Source of the DNA: Dehalococcoidia bacterium
GTDB taxonomy: Bacteria; Chloroflexota; Dehalococcoidia; SZUA-161
Reading direction: 5' to 3'
Assembly: GCA_014874385.1 (NCBI GenBank)
Contig: JACWAE010000077.1
Coordinates: forward strand, 1 to 33,295
Length of the DNA stretch: 33,295 nt
Numbering within the stretch: the first letter of the stretch is position 1; every line of letters begins with the position of its first letter. A program made the translations under genes and the position numbers. Positions 1 to 8,856 of the stretch are shown piece by piece. The notes under the pieces are model-generated. The model did not search any database. It saw only the letters and a program-made list of their open reading frames with translations, and had not been told where the DNA came from.

Positions 1-522
1 CCTGACTTTCTGCCCCACGAAGACATCAGTTGGCGCAGTTACTATCTGGATGGGCAGAGCTGTATCAGCACCGTCGATTTGAACATATCCCATCACAAAT
101 GGCAGCATCTCCAGAAAAGCATCCGCCGAAAAAAGCATCACTGAAAATGTGTGCACTTTGCCTTTCAGCGGTAATTCTATCCACTTCGTTTCAGCAACCC
201 TGCATTTTGGATTCCAGCAGTGGACTCTGGGCGGACAATACACTGTCTTGCACACGGGACATTTCGTGCCAAACAGCGTCTTATCTATCAGCCCCTTGAA
301 GAACTTTGAGACCAGGCCATAGCTGTGGTGATAGAGTACACCGTGAGGCCGATATATGACCATAAAATCTTTTTCTTCAGCGTCTTCGATTTTCCCCGGG
401 CCAGAAAGAGCCCTCACTATTTCGTAACCTTTAACAGTCCAGTTGCCCTTCCTGGCGTACTCCTCCCATTCTTTTTTAATGGGTGTAGCTTTATCCTCTA
501 TTATTCTGACTTCATCTGTCAT
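1..522 (-). CDS. DUF35 zinc-ribbon/OB-fold acyl-CoA-binding protein 1, 3' end cut by window edge
   Basis: The reading frame is open from the ATG at 522 to the window edge (174 codons seen). GGAGG lies just upstream of the ATG. A rubredoxin-like zinc ribbon is visible (C88, C91, C102, C107, with the sequence CPVCKTVYCPPR), followed by an OB-fold-like stretch (VMGYVQIDGAD). DUF35 proteins bind acyl-CoA and partner thiolase-fold enzymes, as in archaeal HMG-CoA synthase/thiolase complexes and ChsH2 with Ltp2. It starts 16 bp after the stop of the thiolase-like gene at 539-1828, so the two probably form a complex. About 80 residues precede the ribbon, roughly twice the usual length, and include YRPHGVLYHH, which I do not recognise. 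The family call is secure; the partner and substrate are inferred. Confidence 0.85.
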   Translation of the reverse strand, partial: MTDEVRIIEDKATPIKKEWEEYARKGNWTVKGYEIVRALSGPGKIEDAEEKDFMVIYRPHGVLYHHSYGLVSKFFKGLIDKTLFGTKCPVCKTVYCPPRVHCWNPKCRVAETKWIELPLKGKVHTFSVMLFSADAFLEMLPFVMGYVQIDGADTALPIQIVTAPTDVFVGQKVR

Positions 523-538
523 CTTACTACCTCCGAAG

Positions 539-1828
539 CTAATCTTTAGAGTAAATGATTACCCCGCCCTGACAGCCCGTTCCCCCATGCCCCGTGGTGA
601 TAGCCTTCTTAGCTTTCTTCACCTGAAGCGTCGGATCACCTAGTTTCTTCCGAATCAATCCCGCCAGTTGCCAGTATAAAAAGAGGGTCTGGAGCAGCGA
701 TGTCGCGCCCACTGGATGTGTGAAGGCCGTTAGGCCGCCACTGAGCTGGCAGGGAAGTTCACCACCACGCTCTACCACACCCTCCCGAATCAGTGTCTTG
801 CCCTCGCCCCGGCGACAAAACATGAGGTCTTCATACAGGCAAAGCTCCACACCATCATACGGGGCAAATAGCTCCGCTAAATCTATCTCCTTCAACGGGT
901 TCCTGATGCCAGCCTGAGCATAAGCTTGTTTCGCTGCCTCCCTGGCAAACCCGAAATTAGCCATTTCAGGATACGGTGTTATGGGTTTTTCGACGTTCGG
1001 TGGATATATCTTTTCCTCTGCCTTATACACGCCGTGATATGCCCAGTCCACCAGCCTGTCTCCAGGCCTCATCGAATCGGTCCCCATACCTACCCCATCA
1101 ATCCACATCGGATTGTTTGAATATTTCTTTGCCACCTTCTCCGAACCCATCAAAAGGCAACAGGCACCCTCGCTGATCAGAGCACAATCCCACCTGCGAT
1201 AAGGCCAGGCTATTATCCTGTCCTTGTAGTAATCATCGAGTGTAACATAGCCTGTACCATGCTCCGCTCTCCATTGGGAATATGGATTATGTACGGCATT
1301 GTTGCGATTTTTGACTGCAATCCTGCCCAGGTCCTCTATCGTCTCGCCATATAGCTGCATATGCCGGGTCTCCAGCGCAGCATAATAGCCATTATAAAAG
1401 CCGCCTACAGTGAAATCCCAGTCCGTGTCTGAGGCAGAAGCTATGAACTCGTTGGTGGTAGCAGTGTCTACTTCTGACATCCATTCCCAACCTACCACCA
1501 ATATAAGGTCGAACTGCCCTGATTTGATAAGGAAATATGCATTGATAATGGCATCCAACGGTGTGCTTCCACCCCCCTCAATCCGGTAACCACCTTTTCT
1601 ATGCTGTCCGATGTAATCCTGGACTATCCATGCCATACATAGTTGCTGATTCAGGTGATCGCTGAAATAGCTGCTTTGTACGAACTCTATTTCTTGTGGG
1701 TCTAGATTTGGGAAGTCATTGAGCATATTCTTATATGCCATGGCAACGCCTTCTTCCGCATTATCATATCGCACCCTGCCCGGCCTATAGAGTCCGCCTC
1801 CCAGGATAGCTACACGCCTATCATTCAT
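539..1828 (-). CDS. Thiolase-fold (SCP2/Ltp2-like) protein 1, probable acyl-CoA aldolase, no nucleophilic Cys
   Basis: This 429-residue protein has the SCP2-thiolase architecture. The segment that normally carries the acylated Cys reads EGGGSTPLDAI, so Gly87 sits at the Cys position. Later landmarks are the FTHPVGATS loop, which keeps the His, and a C-terminal HGGTGCQGG loop with a Cys. Thiolase homologues without the nucleophile that pair with DUF35 include Ltp2, which cleaves beta-hydroxyacyl-CoA by a retro-aldol reaction, so an aldolase or other carbon-carbon lyase role is more likely than classical thiolysis. The start ATG has GGAGGT upstream. It lies 21 bp after the acyl-CoA dehydrogenase at 1850 and 16 bp before a DUF35 gene. 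Confidence 0.85.
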   Translation of the reverse strand: MNDRRVAILGGGLYRPGRVRYDNAEEGVAMAYKNMLNDFPNLDPQEIEFVQSSYFSDHLNQQLCMAWIVQDYIGQHRKGGYRIEGGGSTPLDAIINAYFLIKSGQFDLILVVGWEWMSEVDTATTNEFIASASDTDWDFTVGGFYNGYYAALETRHMQLYGETIEDLGRIAVKNRNNAVHNPYSQWRAEHGTGYVTLDDYYKDRIIAWPYRRWDCALISEGACCLLMGSEKVAKKYSNNPMWIDGVGMGTDSMRPGDRLVDWAYHGVYKAEEKIYPPNVEKPITPYPEMANFGFAREAAKQAYAQAGIRNPLKEIDLAELFAPYDGVELCLYEDLMFCRRGEGKTLIREGVVERGGELPCQLSGGLTAFTHPVGATSLLQTLFLYWQLAGLIRKKLGDPTLQVKKAKKAITTGHGGTGCQGGVIIYSKD

Positions 1829-1849
1829 AAAACACCTCCTCGTCGTCGA

Positions 1850-2983
1850 TTAGAGACCTAACTCTTGCGCCACGATGGCACGCTGAAAAGCGCCATCTCC
1901 AAATATTATCTCGCCCGCCTTAGCTCTTCTATAATAGAGATGTAAATCGTGGTCCATGGTGAAGCCTACAGCACCGAATATCTGATGAGCCAGCAGTGTC
2001 ACCCGGCTAAAGGCAGCACCTGTCCAAGCCTTGGCAATGGCTACGTCCATAGCAGCAGGCAGCCCCTCTGATACTTTCCACGCCGCTTTGTAGGTGACGA
2101 ACCGTGAGCCGTCGACATCGCTCACCATATTAGCACAGTAATGCTGAATCGCCTGGAAACTGCCTATAGGGCGGTTAAATTGAACCCTCTCTTTAGCATA
2201 GGCGACAGCCATATCCAGCGCGGCTTGTGCCCCTCCAACCATCTCGGCACACTTGGCCACTACGGCCTTCTGTAAGACATCCTGCATGATTTGCCAGCCC
2301 CGGTTCAGACCGCCCACTATGTTTTCCTTGGGGACAGCTACATTTTCAAACACCACTTCGCACTGCTTATCGCGGGCTAAAGTCTTCAGCAGCGTAAGTT
2401 TAATTCCAGGAGTCTTGGAATCGACCAGGAAAATTGTGACCCCGTTTTCCGGTTTCCCCCTTGCCTTTGTTTTAGCCACACACAGTAAGTAATCAGCAAC
2501 ATTGGCATCATGCACAAAGAGCTTCGTTCCATTTATAACATACTTGCCATCGCGAGCAGCCGCAGTGGTCTTGATAGATGCTGCATCATATTTAGCGCTG
2601 GCTTCGGTCAGCGCTAGACTGAGGACACGCTTGCCGTTGGCAATTTCAGAAAGCAATCCTTTCTTTTGCTCTTCGTTTCCCGCAGCCATTATAGTCATGC
2701 CGCCAAGGACAACAGTTGAGAAGAATGGTCCGGGGACGATGTTATATCCCATAGCCTCGAGCAGCACAACCAGGTCCAGGAAACTGCCGCCACCGCCTCC
2801 GTATTTCTCTGGAAATGGCAATCCCATCCACCCCAGCTCCGCCATCTTGCGCCACAGCTCCGGTGAATAGCCCTCATCGCTCTCGTCGAGTTGTTTCACC
2901 AGCTTCTTGGGACATTCTTTCTGTAAGAAATCGCGTGCCGACGTCCTCAGCATTTCCTGCTCTTCGCTCAATCCGAAGTCCAT
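1850..2983 (-). CDS. Acyl-CoA dehydrogenase family protein 1, probable non-catalytic partner subunit
   Basis: This is a 377-residue FAD-dependent acyl-CoA dehydrogenase homologue (N-terminal FGLSEEQEMLR, middle-domain LALTEASAKYDAASI, C-terminal RVQFNRPIGSFQAIQH). The two known positions for the catalytic Glu are both changed. The MCAD-type site reads IIFGDGAFQR, with Phe where Glu belongs. The IVD-type site reads LQKAVVAK instead of LDxER. Subunits of this kind occur in the heterotetrameric mycobacterial enzymes such as ChsE1-ChsE2, where one partner supplies the base. The ATG at 2983 follows TGGAGG; a TTG at 3001 is also in frame but lies upstream of that site. It sits 47 bp downstream of a sister dehydrogenase that keeps the IVD-type Glu, its likely partner. 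Confidence 0.85.
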   Translation of the reverse strand: MDFGLSEEQEMLRTSARDFLQKECPKKLVKQLDESDEGYSPELWRKMAELGWMGLPFPEKYGGGGGSFLDLVVLLEAMGYNIVPGPFFSTVVLGGMTIMAAGNEEQKKGLLSEIANGKRVLSLALTEASAKYDAASIKTTAAARDGKYVINGTKLFVHDANVADYLLCVAKTKARGKPENGVTIFLVDSKTPGIKLTLLKTLARDKQCEVVFENVAVPKENIVGGLNRGWQIMQDVLQKAVVAKCAEMVGGAQAALDMAVAYAKERVQFNRPIGSFQAIQHYCANMVSDVDGSRFVTYKAAWKVSEGLPAAMDVAIAKAWTGAAFSRVTLLAHQIFGAVGFTMDHDLHLYYRRAKAGEIIFGDGAFQRAIVAQELGL

Positions 2984-3030
2984 CTTCAGCCTCCAGTTCA
3001 AGAATCAAAAGGTCAGAGTTTGCGTAATGC

Positions 3031-4233
3031 TCAGCTACCACCCCAAGGCAGGCCTAACCCCCTGATCGCAATGATGCTACGCTGGATCTCGGACGTGCCA
3101 GCACCAACAAGCCCGGAAATGCAATCGAGATATCCTGTGCATATCCTGCCTTTCAAAGGTGCCCACTTGGCGTCCCTCTCCAGTTCACCGTACGGCCCCA
3201 TGACGTCTACTGCTGTGTTTGCCAGTTTACGGCTCAACTGGGTGGCGACCAGTTTGAGCACAGAGGCTTCGATATTCGGTACAAGGCCCCGGTCAAGCAT
3301 CCAGGCGGTTTGCCAGAAGAACATGTAGGCTACATCAATATCTATTGCCAGATCAGCCAGCTTATCGCGTATCAGTGGCTCATCGGTCAATGTCTCTCCA
3401 TTGCGCTTAGTTTCCGCGGCCCACTGCACCAATTCCTCGAAAGTTCGCTTGAAGCCCCCTACAGGCACTACAAGCCTCTCAAAGTCCAGGGCTGCCATGG
3501 CATAATACCAACCCCTGTTTCGCTCACCGATAATGTTCCTTTGGGGTATCCTGACATTATCGAAGAAGACCTCATTAAAGGAATGGAAACCACAAATATT
3601 TATCAGTGGGCTAATGGTGATACCCTCCGACTTGTTATCCACGATAACCAAGGAAATACCTTTATGCGCGGGTGCATTGGGGTCTGTCCGAACCAGCATC
3701 CATGCGAAGTCAGAAACGTGCGCGCCGCTGCTCCACGTCTTCTGCCCATTGATTACAAGGTCGTCCCCGTCTTCCACTGCGCTCGTTTGAATAGAGGCCA
3801 AGTCAGAGCCTGCATTTGGTTCACTGTAAGCGAGCCAGAACCTGATATCCGCCCTCGCGATTTTAGGCAGCCACTCTCTCTTAGCTTCATCGCTGCCAAA
3901 CAGTAGGATGGTCGGGCCAGAAATCAGGGTGGCTACGCCAGGACCAGGTGCCCGGTGGTAGCTCAGGCGTTCATTGAAGATGGCCTGCTCCATACTGGAG
4001 CGTCCTGCGCCCCCGTATTCCCTGGGCCATGAGAGAGTTAGCCAGCCTTTCTCTGCCAACCGGCGTCTAAACCGTTCTGCCGCAGGGTCTAGTTCCTCGA
4101 AATCCGGTATAGTTCCGTATCCGCCAGGCCAGTAATGGCTCTCTTCTGCCCAGCTTGCAGGCAACTCCTTGTTTATAAAGTCGTCGACTTCTTGCCGAAA
4201 TGCTTCTTCCTGGCCGCTAAATTGAAAATCCAC
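3031..4233 (-). CDS. Acyl-CoA dehydrogenase 2, FadE type with IVD-style catalytic Glu
   Basis: This 400-residue protein has the acyl-CoA dehydrogenase fold: YSEPNAGSDLASIQT in the FAD-binding middle domain, and VGAGTSEIQR near the C-terminus. The MCAD-type base position is Ala, but LDFER (Glu252) matches the isovaleryl-CoA dehydrogenase base site, so it should be catalytic. It would insert an alpha-beta double bond into an acyl-CoA. The start is GTG at 4233 with AGAGG upstream. It is about half identical by eye to the next gene upstream (4273-5466), suggesting an old tandem duplication. FadE17/FadE26-like mycobacterial enzymes are the nearest family I recognise. Confidence 0.9.
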   Translation of the reverse strand: MDFQFSGQEEAFRQEVDDFINKELPASWAEESHYWPGGYGTIPDFEELDPAAERFRRRLAEKGWLTLSWPREYGGAGRSSMEQAIFNERLSYHRAPGPGVATLISGPTILLFGSDEAKREWLPKIARADIRFWLAYSEPNAGSDLASIQTSAVEDGDDLVINGQKTWSSGAHVSDFAWMLVRTDPNAPAHKGISLVIVDNKSEGITISPLINICGFHSFNEVFFDNVRIPQRNIIGERNRGWYYAMAALDFERLVVPVGGFKRTFEELVQWAAETKRNGETLTDEPLIRDKLADLAIDIDVAYMFFWQTAWMLDRGLVPNIEASVLKLVATQLSRKLANTAVDVMGPYGELERDAKWAPLKGRICTGYLDCISGLVGAGTSEIQRSIIAIRGLGLPWGGS

Positions 4234-4272
4234 AGTTTCCTCTAAACAACAGTTACAGCAATTAGTAACAGG

Positions 4273-5466
4273 CTATTGCTGGCGGGGCAATCCCAGTCCC
4301 CTCATAGCCACAATGTTACGTTGAATCTCATTCGTGCCGCCGCCCACGCCTATGGAGATGCAGCTCAAATAGGTGCGCATTGCCCTGCCATTAAAGACAG
4401 CACATTTGGAGTCCTGGCCCAACTCACCGTAGTGTCCGAGAACTCGCATTCCTACATTTGCTATACGTCTCAGCAATTCGCTGGAAAATAGCAATGACAT
4501 TGAGGACTCATAGCTAGGATGAAGTCCCTTACTGTACATCCAGGCAATGCGGTAGCACATCATACGCAGAACCTCATCCTCCACTGCCAGCTCTGCTAAT
4601 TCGTCTTTAATTAAAGTGTCATCGCCAAGACTATTGCCGGAGCGTTTGGCTTCCTTCACATACTGTATTAGTTCCTCGATGAGGCACTGGTTTGCAGCGG
4701 CTGTGCCAATCAGGGAGCGCTCGAAGTCCAGCGCCATAGCAAGCTGATACCAGCCCTTATTTTTTTCGCCTATCAAAGCATCCTTAGGGACACGCACATC
4801 ATCAAGAAAGACTTCATTGAAGGAATGCCGGTTCAAAATATTTATCAGAGGCCTGACGGTTATACCCGGGGTCTTCATGTCGATAACGAACATGCTTATT
4901 CCTTTGTGCTTAGGCACATTGGGGTCGGTTCTCGCGCCCAGCCAGCAATAGTTAGCATAATGCGCATAGCTGCACCAAATCTTCTGTCCATTTATCACCC
5001 AGCTATCGCCGTCCTCCACAGCGCGCGTTTGAATAGAGGCCAGGTCTGAGCCGGAGTTGGGCTCACTATAGCCAAGACAGAAGCATGATTCCCCCTTCGC
5101 CACCTCGGTAAGATATTTTTTCTTTTGCTGCTCAGTGCCAAAGAGCGAGATGGCACCTCCCACCCAGTTCACAGATATCTCCATCTCAACGCCTACCGGA
5201 GCCTTGTGGTAATACAACTCTTCGGCAAGTATCAGCCGTTTAACGTGGCTCATATCCGAGCCCCCATACTCCTTGGGATATGCCGGTGCCAGCCATCCCT
5301 TCTGCCCCAGTTTGCGCTGGAACTCGCGTAAAAGCGTCCATGACTCCTCGGTCTCTTCCCATAGCCCGACATCAATCTCATGCCACCGCGGTGGAACGGT
5401 CTCCTTAAGCCACTGTCTTACCTCCTGACGGAACGCCTCTTCTGCTTCCGAAAATCTGAAATCCAT
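4273..5466 (-). CDS. Acyl-CoA dehydrogenase 3, FadE type with IVD-style catalytic Glu
   Basis: This is a 397-residue paralogue of the gene at 3031-4233. It shares YSEPNSGSDLASIQT, HSFNEVF and the C-terminal GTNEIQR, with GLGLP at the end. Gly occupies the MCAD-type base position, while LDFER (Glu249) retains the isovaleryl-CoA dehydrogenase-type base. I chose the ATG at 5466 because a GGGGGTG ribosome site precedes it; the in-frame ATG at 5478 overlaps that site and has none of its own. It is 27 bp from the DUF35 gene upstream and 39 bp from its paralogue downstream, so all are co-transcribed. It may work alone or with the base-less subunit at 1850-2983. Confidence 0.9.
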   Translation of the reverse strand: MDFRFSEAEEAFRQEVRQWLKETVPPRWHEIDVGLWEETEESWTLLREFQRKLGQKGWLAPAYPKEYGGSDMSHVKRLILAEELYYHKAPVGVEMEISVNWVGGAISLFGTEQQKKKYLTEVAKGESCFCLGYSEPNSGSDLASIQTRAVEDGDSWVINGQKIWCSYAHYANYCWLGARTDPNVPKHKGISMFVIDMKTPGITVRPLINILNRHSFNEVFLDDVRVPKDALIGEKNKGWYQLAMALDFERSLIGTAAANQCLIEELIQYVKEAKRSGNSLGDDTLIKDELAELAVEDEVLRMMCYRIAWMYSKGLHPSYESSMSLLFSSELLRRIANVGMRVLGHYGELGQDSKCAVFNGRAMRTYLSCISIGVGGGTNEIQRNIVAMRGLGLPRQQ

Positions 5467-5493
5467 AAGCACCCCCATACTTTGAGGCTGTCT

Positions 5494-5976
5494 TTACGTG
5501 CCATCGATAATCTTGAAATGGTCGATATCGTGGAAATAATCGCCTGTCCTCTTATCGCTGAAAACTGCCTGCAAGCGCATCCCCGCTTTTATCTTCTTCT
5601 CGTCAGTCTCATCCAAGCAGTGCACAATGTTGGAATCAGCGCCATCGAGCTTAATAAATGCTGCGGTGAAAGGGATTCTCTTCGGTTCACCAGTGGTTGT
5701 GTCAATATAAGAGAAGTTGGTTACCGTAAAGGCAAGCAGCGTACCTTTATCGCTAACAGCTACAAATTCCTCCATCTTAACGAAGCAGTCCCGACACACA
5801 ATACGCGGAGGCACGTAGACCTTACCACACTTGGGACACTTAACCCCTACTATACGCTTGTTGTCCCTTAACTCACGGAGAAAACGGCTGTAGTAATAAC
5901 CAGCATGGTATTTATAGGGCATATCTGCTATGTATTTTATGCTGAGCGGTTTTGAGACTTCTTTCCCATGTTCCAT
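5494..5976 (-). CDS. DUF35 zinc-ribbon/OB-fold acyl-CoA-binding protein 2
   Basis: This 160-residue protein has the usual DUF35 length and layout: an N-terminal helix region (YYSRFLRELRDNKRIVG), a rubredoxin-like zinc ribbon (CPKCGKVYVPPR then CRDC), and an OB-fold (GTLLAFTVTNF, FTAAFIKLDGADSNIVH). The ATG has GGAG 8 nt upstream. It begins 14 bp after the stop of the thiolase-like gene at 5991, so it is that protein's likely partner. DUF35 proteins channel or bind CoA thioesters for thiolase-fold enzymes; direct catalysis by this subunit is not expected. Confidence 0.92.
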   Translation of the reverse strand: MEHGKEVSKPLSIKYIADMPYKYHAGYYYSRFLRELRDNKRIVGVKCPKCGKVYVPPRIVCRDCFVKMEEFVAVSDKGTLLAFTVTNFSYIDTTTGEPKRIPFTAAFIKLDGADSNIVHCLDETDEKKIKAGMRLQAVFSDKRTGDYFHDIDHFKIIDGT

Positions 5977-5990
5977 AGCTTGCGCTCCAT

Positions 5991-7157
5991 TCAGTCCAAT
6001 CGAGGCAGTGAGCTGAGCACGGTAACATCTGACCAGAAACAGCCGCCGAATCCGGTGGCTACAGCTACCTTCGCGCCCTCTACCTGCTTCTTCTCCGCTT
6101 TCCCCATCACCTGCAAGGCAGCTTCACCTATCCTTAAGAGCCCTGTTGCGCCGATGGGATTCGTTGCCAGTACGCCGCCTGAGGGATTAATAGGCAGTTT
6201 TCCTCCCATGTTGGTGACGCCGCTCCTGATCAGCCCGGGTCCCCCTCCCTCCTCACACATCCCTAAAGCCTCCATCCAGCTAACCCCTGCTGTTGACGCA
6301 GGTACGTATAATTCAGCAACGTCGATTTGATTGAACGGGTCAGTAATGCCAGCCATCTCATAGGCCTCATGCGCAGCGATCTCCAGAGACGGCAGGTTTG
6401 CCAGTCCAATCCCATCTGCTAGATGAACCAGTATATGACAATCACCAACGCCAAGTATCCAGGCAGGTCGTTCGGCTATCCTCCTGGCTTTTTTCTCAGA
6501 GGCGAATATGACGGCGCAGGCGCCATCGGTCCTGGGACACATATCAAGCAGCTTTATGGGATAAGATATGTAGGCAGACTTCATCACATCTTCCACAGTA
6601 ATGGTCTGCCGCAGGTGAGCGTATGGATTGTACAACGCTGCATTATTATGGTCTCTTACCGAAACGAGCGCTGCATCCTCTTCTGTCGCTCCGTATTTGC
6701 TCATATAAGCTATATACTGAGCTGCTAGAGGCCCTATCGCGCCGGCGCAGTACTCTCTCTCGGTAAAAGGGTCGAAGCAGGTCGATATCGCTGCTGTGGT
6801 GTCCGATTCGGAATTTTGCTCCCAGCCGATAACCAGCACTGTGTCGAACAACCCTGAAGCCGCATGGTAAAAACCTGCATGCCCTATAGCACTGCCAGTT
6901 GTTCCTCCTGTGGTTACCTTCATAATGGGCTTCATATATCCGCCGGAGCCGTCCACGCTCCACATGTCCACATAGTTGATCGATTCGAAATGGTCCATGT
7001 TGCCAATCACTATCGCATCGATGTCTGCCATAGTCAGTTCGGCGTTCTCCAGAGCCCTCTTCACAGCAATACTGATCAATTCCTGACCATTACAGTCAGT
7101 ATTCTTGGACCTGTGATGGGTTTGTCCCACCCCTACTATTCCCACCCGTCTTCTCAC
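5991..7157 (-). CDS. Thiolase-fold (SCP2/Ltp2-like) protein 2, no nucleophilic Cys
   Basis: This 388-residue protein starts with RRRVGIVGVGQTHH, typical of SCP2-type thiolases. The nucleophile segment reads VTTGGTTGSAIG, putting Gly85 at the Cys position. The conserved HPxGATG loop reads TNPIGATG, so the His is replaced by Asn too, making normal thiolase chemistry very unlikely. The C-terminal loop GFGGCFWSD keeps a Cys. The best start is GTG at 7157, preceded by a G-rich stretch. It is flanked by another thiolase-like gene (37 bp upstream) and a DUF35 gene (14 bp downstream). The likely role is a lyase or acyl-CoA-binding partner in the same pathway. Confidence 0.87.
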   Translation of the reverse strand: MRRRVGIVGVGQTHHRSKNTDCNGQELISIAVKRALENAELTMADIDAIVIGNMDHFESINYVDMWSVDGSGGYMKPIMKVTTGGTTGSAIGHAGFYHAASGLFDTVLVIGWEQNSESDTTAAISTCFDPFTEREYCAGAIGPLAAQYIAYMSKYGATEEDAALVSVRDHNNAALYNPYAHLRQTITVEDVMKSAYISYPIKLLDMCPRTDGACAVIFASEKKARRIAERPAWILGVGDCHILVHLADGIGLANLPSLEIAAHEAYEMAGITDPFNQIDVAELYVPASTAGVSWMEALGMCEEGGGPGLIRSGVTNMGGKLPINPSGGVLATNPIGATGLLRIGEAALQVMGKAEKKQVEGAKVAVATGFGGCFWSDVTVLSSLPRLD

Positions 7158-7194
7158 TGAATATCGCCCCCTGGGTAGAATTGACAGCTAAATC

Positions 7195-8331
7195 CTATTT
7201 CCCCAGAATGAACACGCAGTGCCCCTGTCCACATGCACCTTCGATACCATGCGCCAGAGCTGTGCTGGCTTCATCGACCTGCCTATCACCGGCTTCACCT
7301 CTAAGCTGCAGCACTGCCTCCGCAATGCGGGCCAGCCCAGCTACTTGAACTGCGTGTGCTGACAGAACCCCTCCCGATGGATTTACAGGCAAAGAGCCGC
7401 CCATCTCCGTCAGGCCAGAATCGACCATAGCACCGGCCTTGCCCCGATCGCAGAATCCCAGCCCCTCCATCCACATAAGTTCCATGTACGAGAAGGCATC
7501 ATAAACCTCAGCTACGTGTATTTGCTTCAATGGGGTATGAACACCAGCCATGTTATATGCTCGCTTAGCTGCTGAGGTTAGCGCATCCACTTCAGCAAGG
7601 TCGCGGTCTCCCAGGTGATATGCGTCGGCACAGTGCCCGACCCCCTTTATCCAGATAGGCTTTTTATGCTTTTTCTTCGCTGTTCTCTCCCGCGCCATGA
7701 TAATGGCGCAGGCCCCATCTGAGATGGGGGACGTGTCGAGTAGCTTTATCGGGTCGGCCAGCACCTTCGATTTCAGCACATCCTCGACCGTAATATCCAT
7801 TGGCAGATGTGCGTAGGGATTAGCCCTGGCATTTTTGCGATTCTTAACCGAGACCTTCGCGCATTGCTCCTTGGTAACCCCGTATTTGGACATATAGCTC
7901 CTCATTTGAAGAGCTGCTGAATTTATCGCATCGAGCCCTAACATGCGCTCGTAGACAGGATCAAACATGGCATTCGTGATTATTGATGGTATTCCCTCTG
8001 AGATTTTGCTTTGTGCCACAACCAGGGTTATCTCATGCAGGCCGGAAAGGAGACGCATGAGCCCCATCAATGCACCATACGTGCCGTCTCCCTCTACATT
8101 GGTGGTGGGAGATTTATGAGAACCGGTGGCTTCCGTAATTGTCATGGAAGAGATAGTTCGGCCATCCCAAAAATCGTTGCAGACCGTGATAGTATTATCT
8201 ATATCATCGATCGTTAGTCCAGCGTCTTCCAGTGCTTTGCACGTTACCTCGTAAGCTAACTCAGCATGAGACGCAGGATTATATCTCTGGTACTTTGTTT
8301 GAGCTACTCCTATGATGCCGACCTTCTCCAA
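7195..8331 (-). CDS. Thiolase-fold (SCP2/Ltp2-like) protein 3, no nucleophilic Cys
   Basis: This 378-residue SCP2-thiolase homologue has MEKVGIIGVAQTKYQR at the N-terminus. The nucleophile region reads VEGDGTYGALMG, with Gly83 in place of Cys. The later loop reads SAHAVQVAG: His is kept but the GATG part is lost. It ends GIEGACGQGHCVFILGK. The start is a TTG at 8331 with TAGGAG 7 nt upstream; no better ATG is available because the conserved N-terminal strand begins right there. It sits between the DUF35 gene at 8362 and the second thiolase-like gene at 5991. I infer an aldolase-type complex with the upstream DUF35 protein. Confidence 0.87.
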   Translation of the reverse strand: MEKVGIIGVAQTKYQRYNPASHAELAYEVTCKALEDAGLTIDDIDNTITVCNDFWDGRTISSMTITEATGSHKSPTTNVEGDGTYGALMGLMRLLSGLHEITLVVAQSKISEGIPSIITNAMFDPVYERMLGLDAINSAALQMRSYMSKYGVTKEQCAKVSVKNRKNARANPYAHLPMDITVEDVLKSKVLADPIKLLDTSPISDGACAIIMARERTAKKKHKKPIWIKGVGHCADAYHLGDRDLAEVDALTSAAKRAYNMAGVHTPLKQIHVAEVYDAFSYMELMWMEGLGFCDRGKAGAMVDSGLTEMGGSLPVNPSGGVLSAHAVQVAGLARIAEAVLQLRGEAGDRQVDEASTALAHGIEGACGQGHCVFILGK

Positions 8332-8361
8332 ACTCTTGCTCCTATTTCAACCTTCCACTGC

Positions 8362-8838
8362 TCAGGCTCTGATTGGCTTGAAATATTTGATGTCGAGGTA
8401 ATTGCCCTCCCTCACTTCACGGAAAACCGCTTTGACTCTTAAGCCAACAGAAATATCATTCAAGTCTATTTCACCCAGCAGGTGTACCAATCCAGTACTT
8501 GCACCGTCCAACTTTATGATACCTAGGGCGAATGGTGGCTCTAGAGGCTGGATACCTGGGACAGCGTACCTTGTTACGGTATAGGTCAACAATGTTCCTG
8601 TATCGCTGAGTTCCACCCATTCACGCATATCGCAGTAGCATCTGGGGCAAGTCTCCCTGGGAGGAACAAAAACCCATGCACATTTGGGACACTTGATACC
8701 CCAGATTTTACAATTGTCTTTTATCTCCTGATAAAATCTGCTTCCCACCTTCCCTACATGCCAAGTATAGGGAAGCCTGATTCGACTCGGGTAAATCAAA
8801 GTCCCTGTGTTGCCGAGTTCTTCACTTTGTACTGACAT
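8362..8838 (-). CDS. DUF35 zinc-ribbon/OB-fold acyl-CoA-binding protein 3
   Basis: This is a 158-residue DUF35 protein with a zinc ribbon (CPKCAWVFVPPR, CPRC) and an OB-fold (GTLLTYTVTRY, FALGIIKLDGAS, VHLLGEI). The ATG at 8838 has TAGGAG 9 nt upstream; an in-frame TTG at 8847 directly abuts that site and is rejected. It follows the MaoC gene by 18 bp. In actinobacterial ChsH2 a MaoC domain and a DUF35 domain are fused in one chain, so this order looks like the unfused equivalent. It precedes the thiolase-like gene at 7195-8331. Confidence 0.92.
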   Translation of the reverse strand: MSVQSEELGNTGTLIYPSRIRLPYTWHVGKVGSRFYQEIKDNCKIWGIKCPKCAWVFVPPRETCPRCYCDMREWVELSDTGTLLTYTVTRYAVPGIQPLEPPFALGIIKLDGASTGLVHLLGEIDLNDISVGLRVKAVFREVREGNYLDIKYFKPIRA

Positions 8839-8856
8839 TGCTGGCAACTCCTAATA

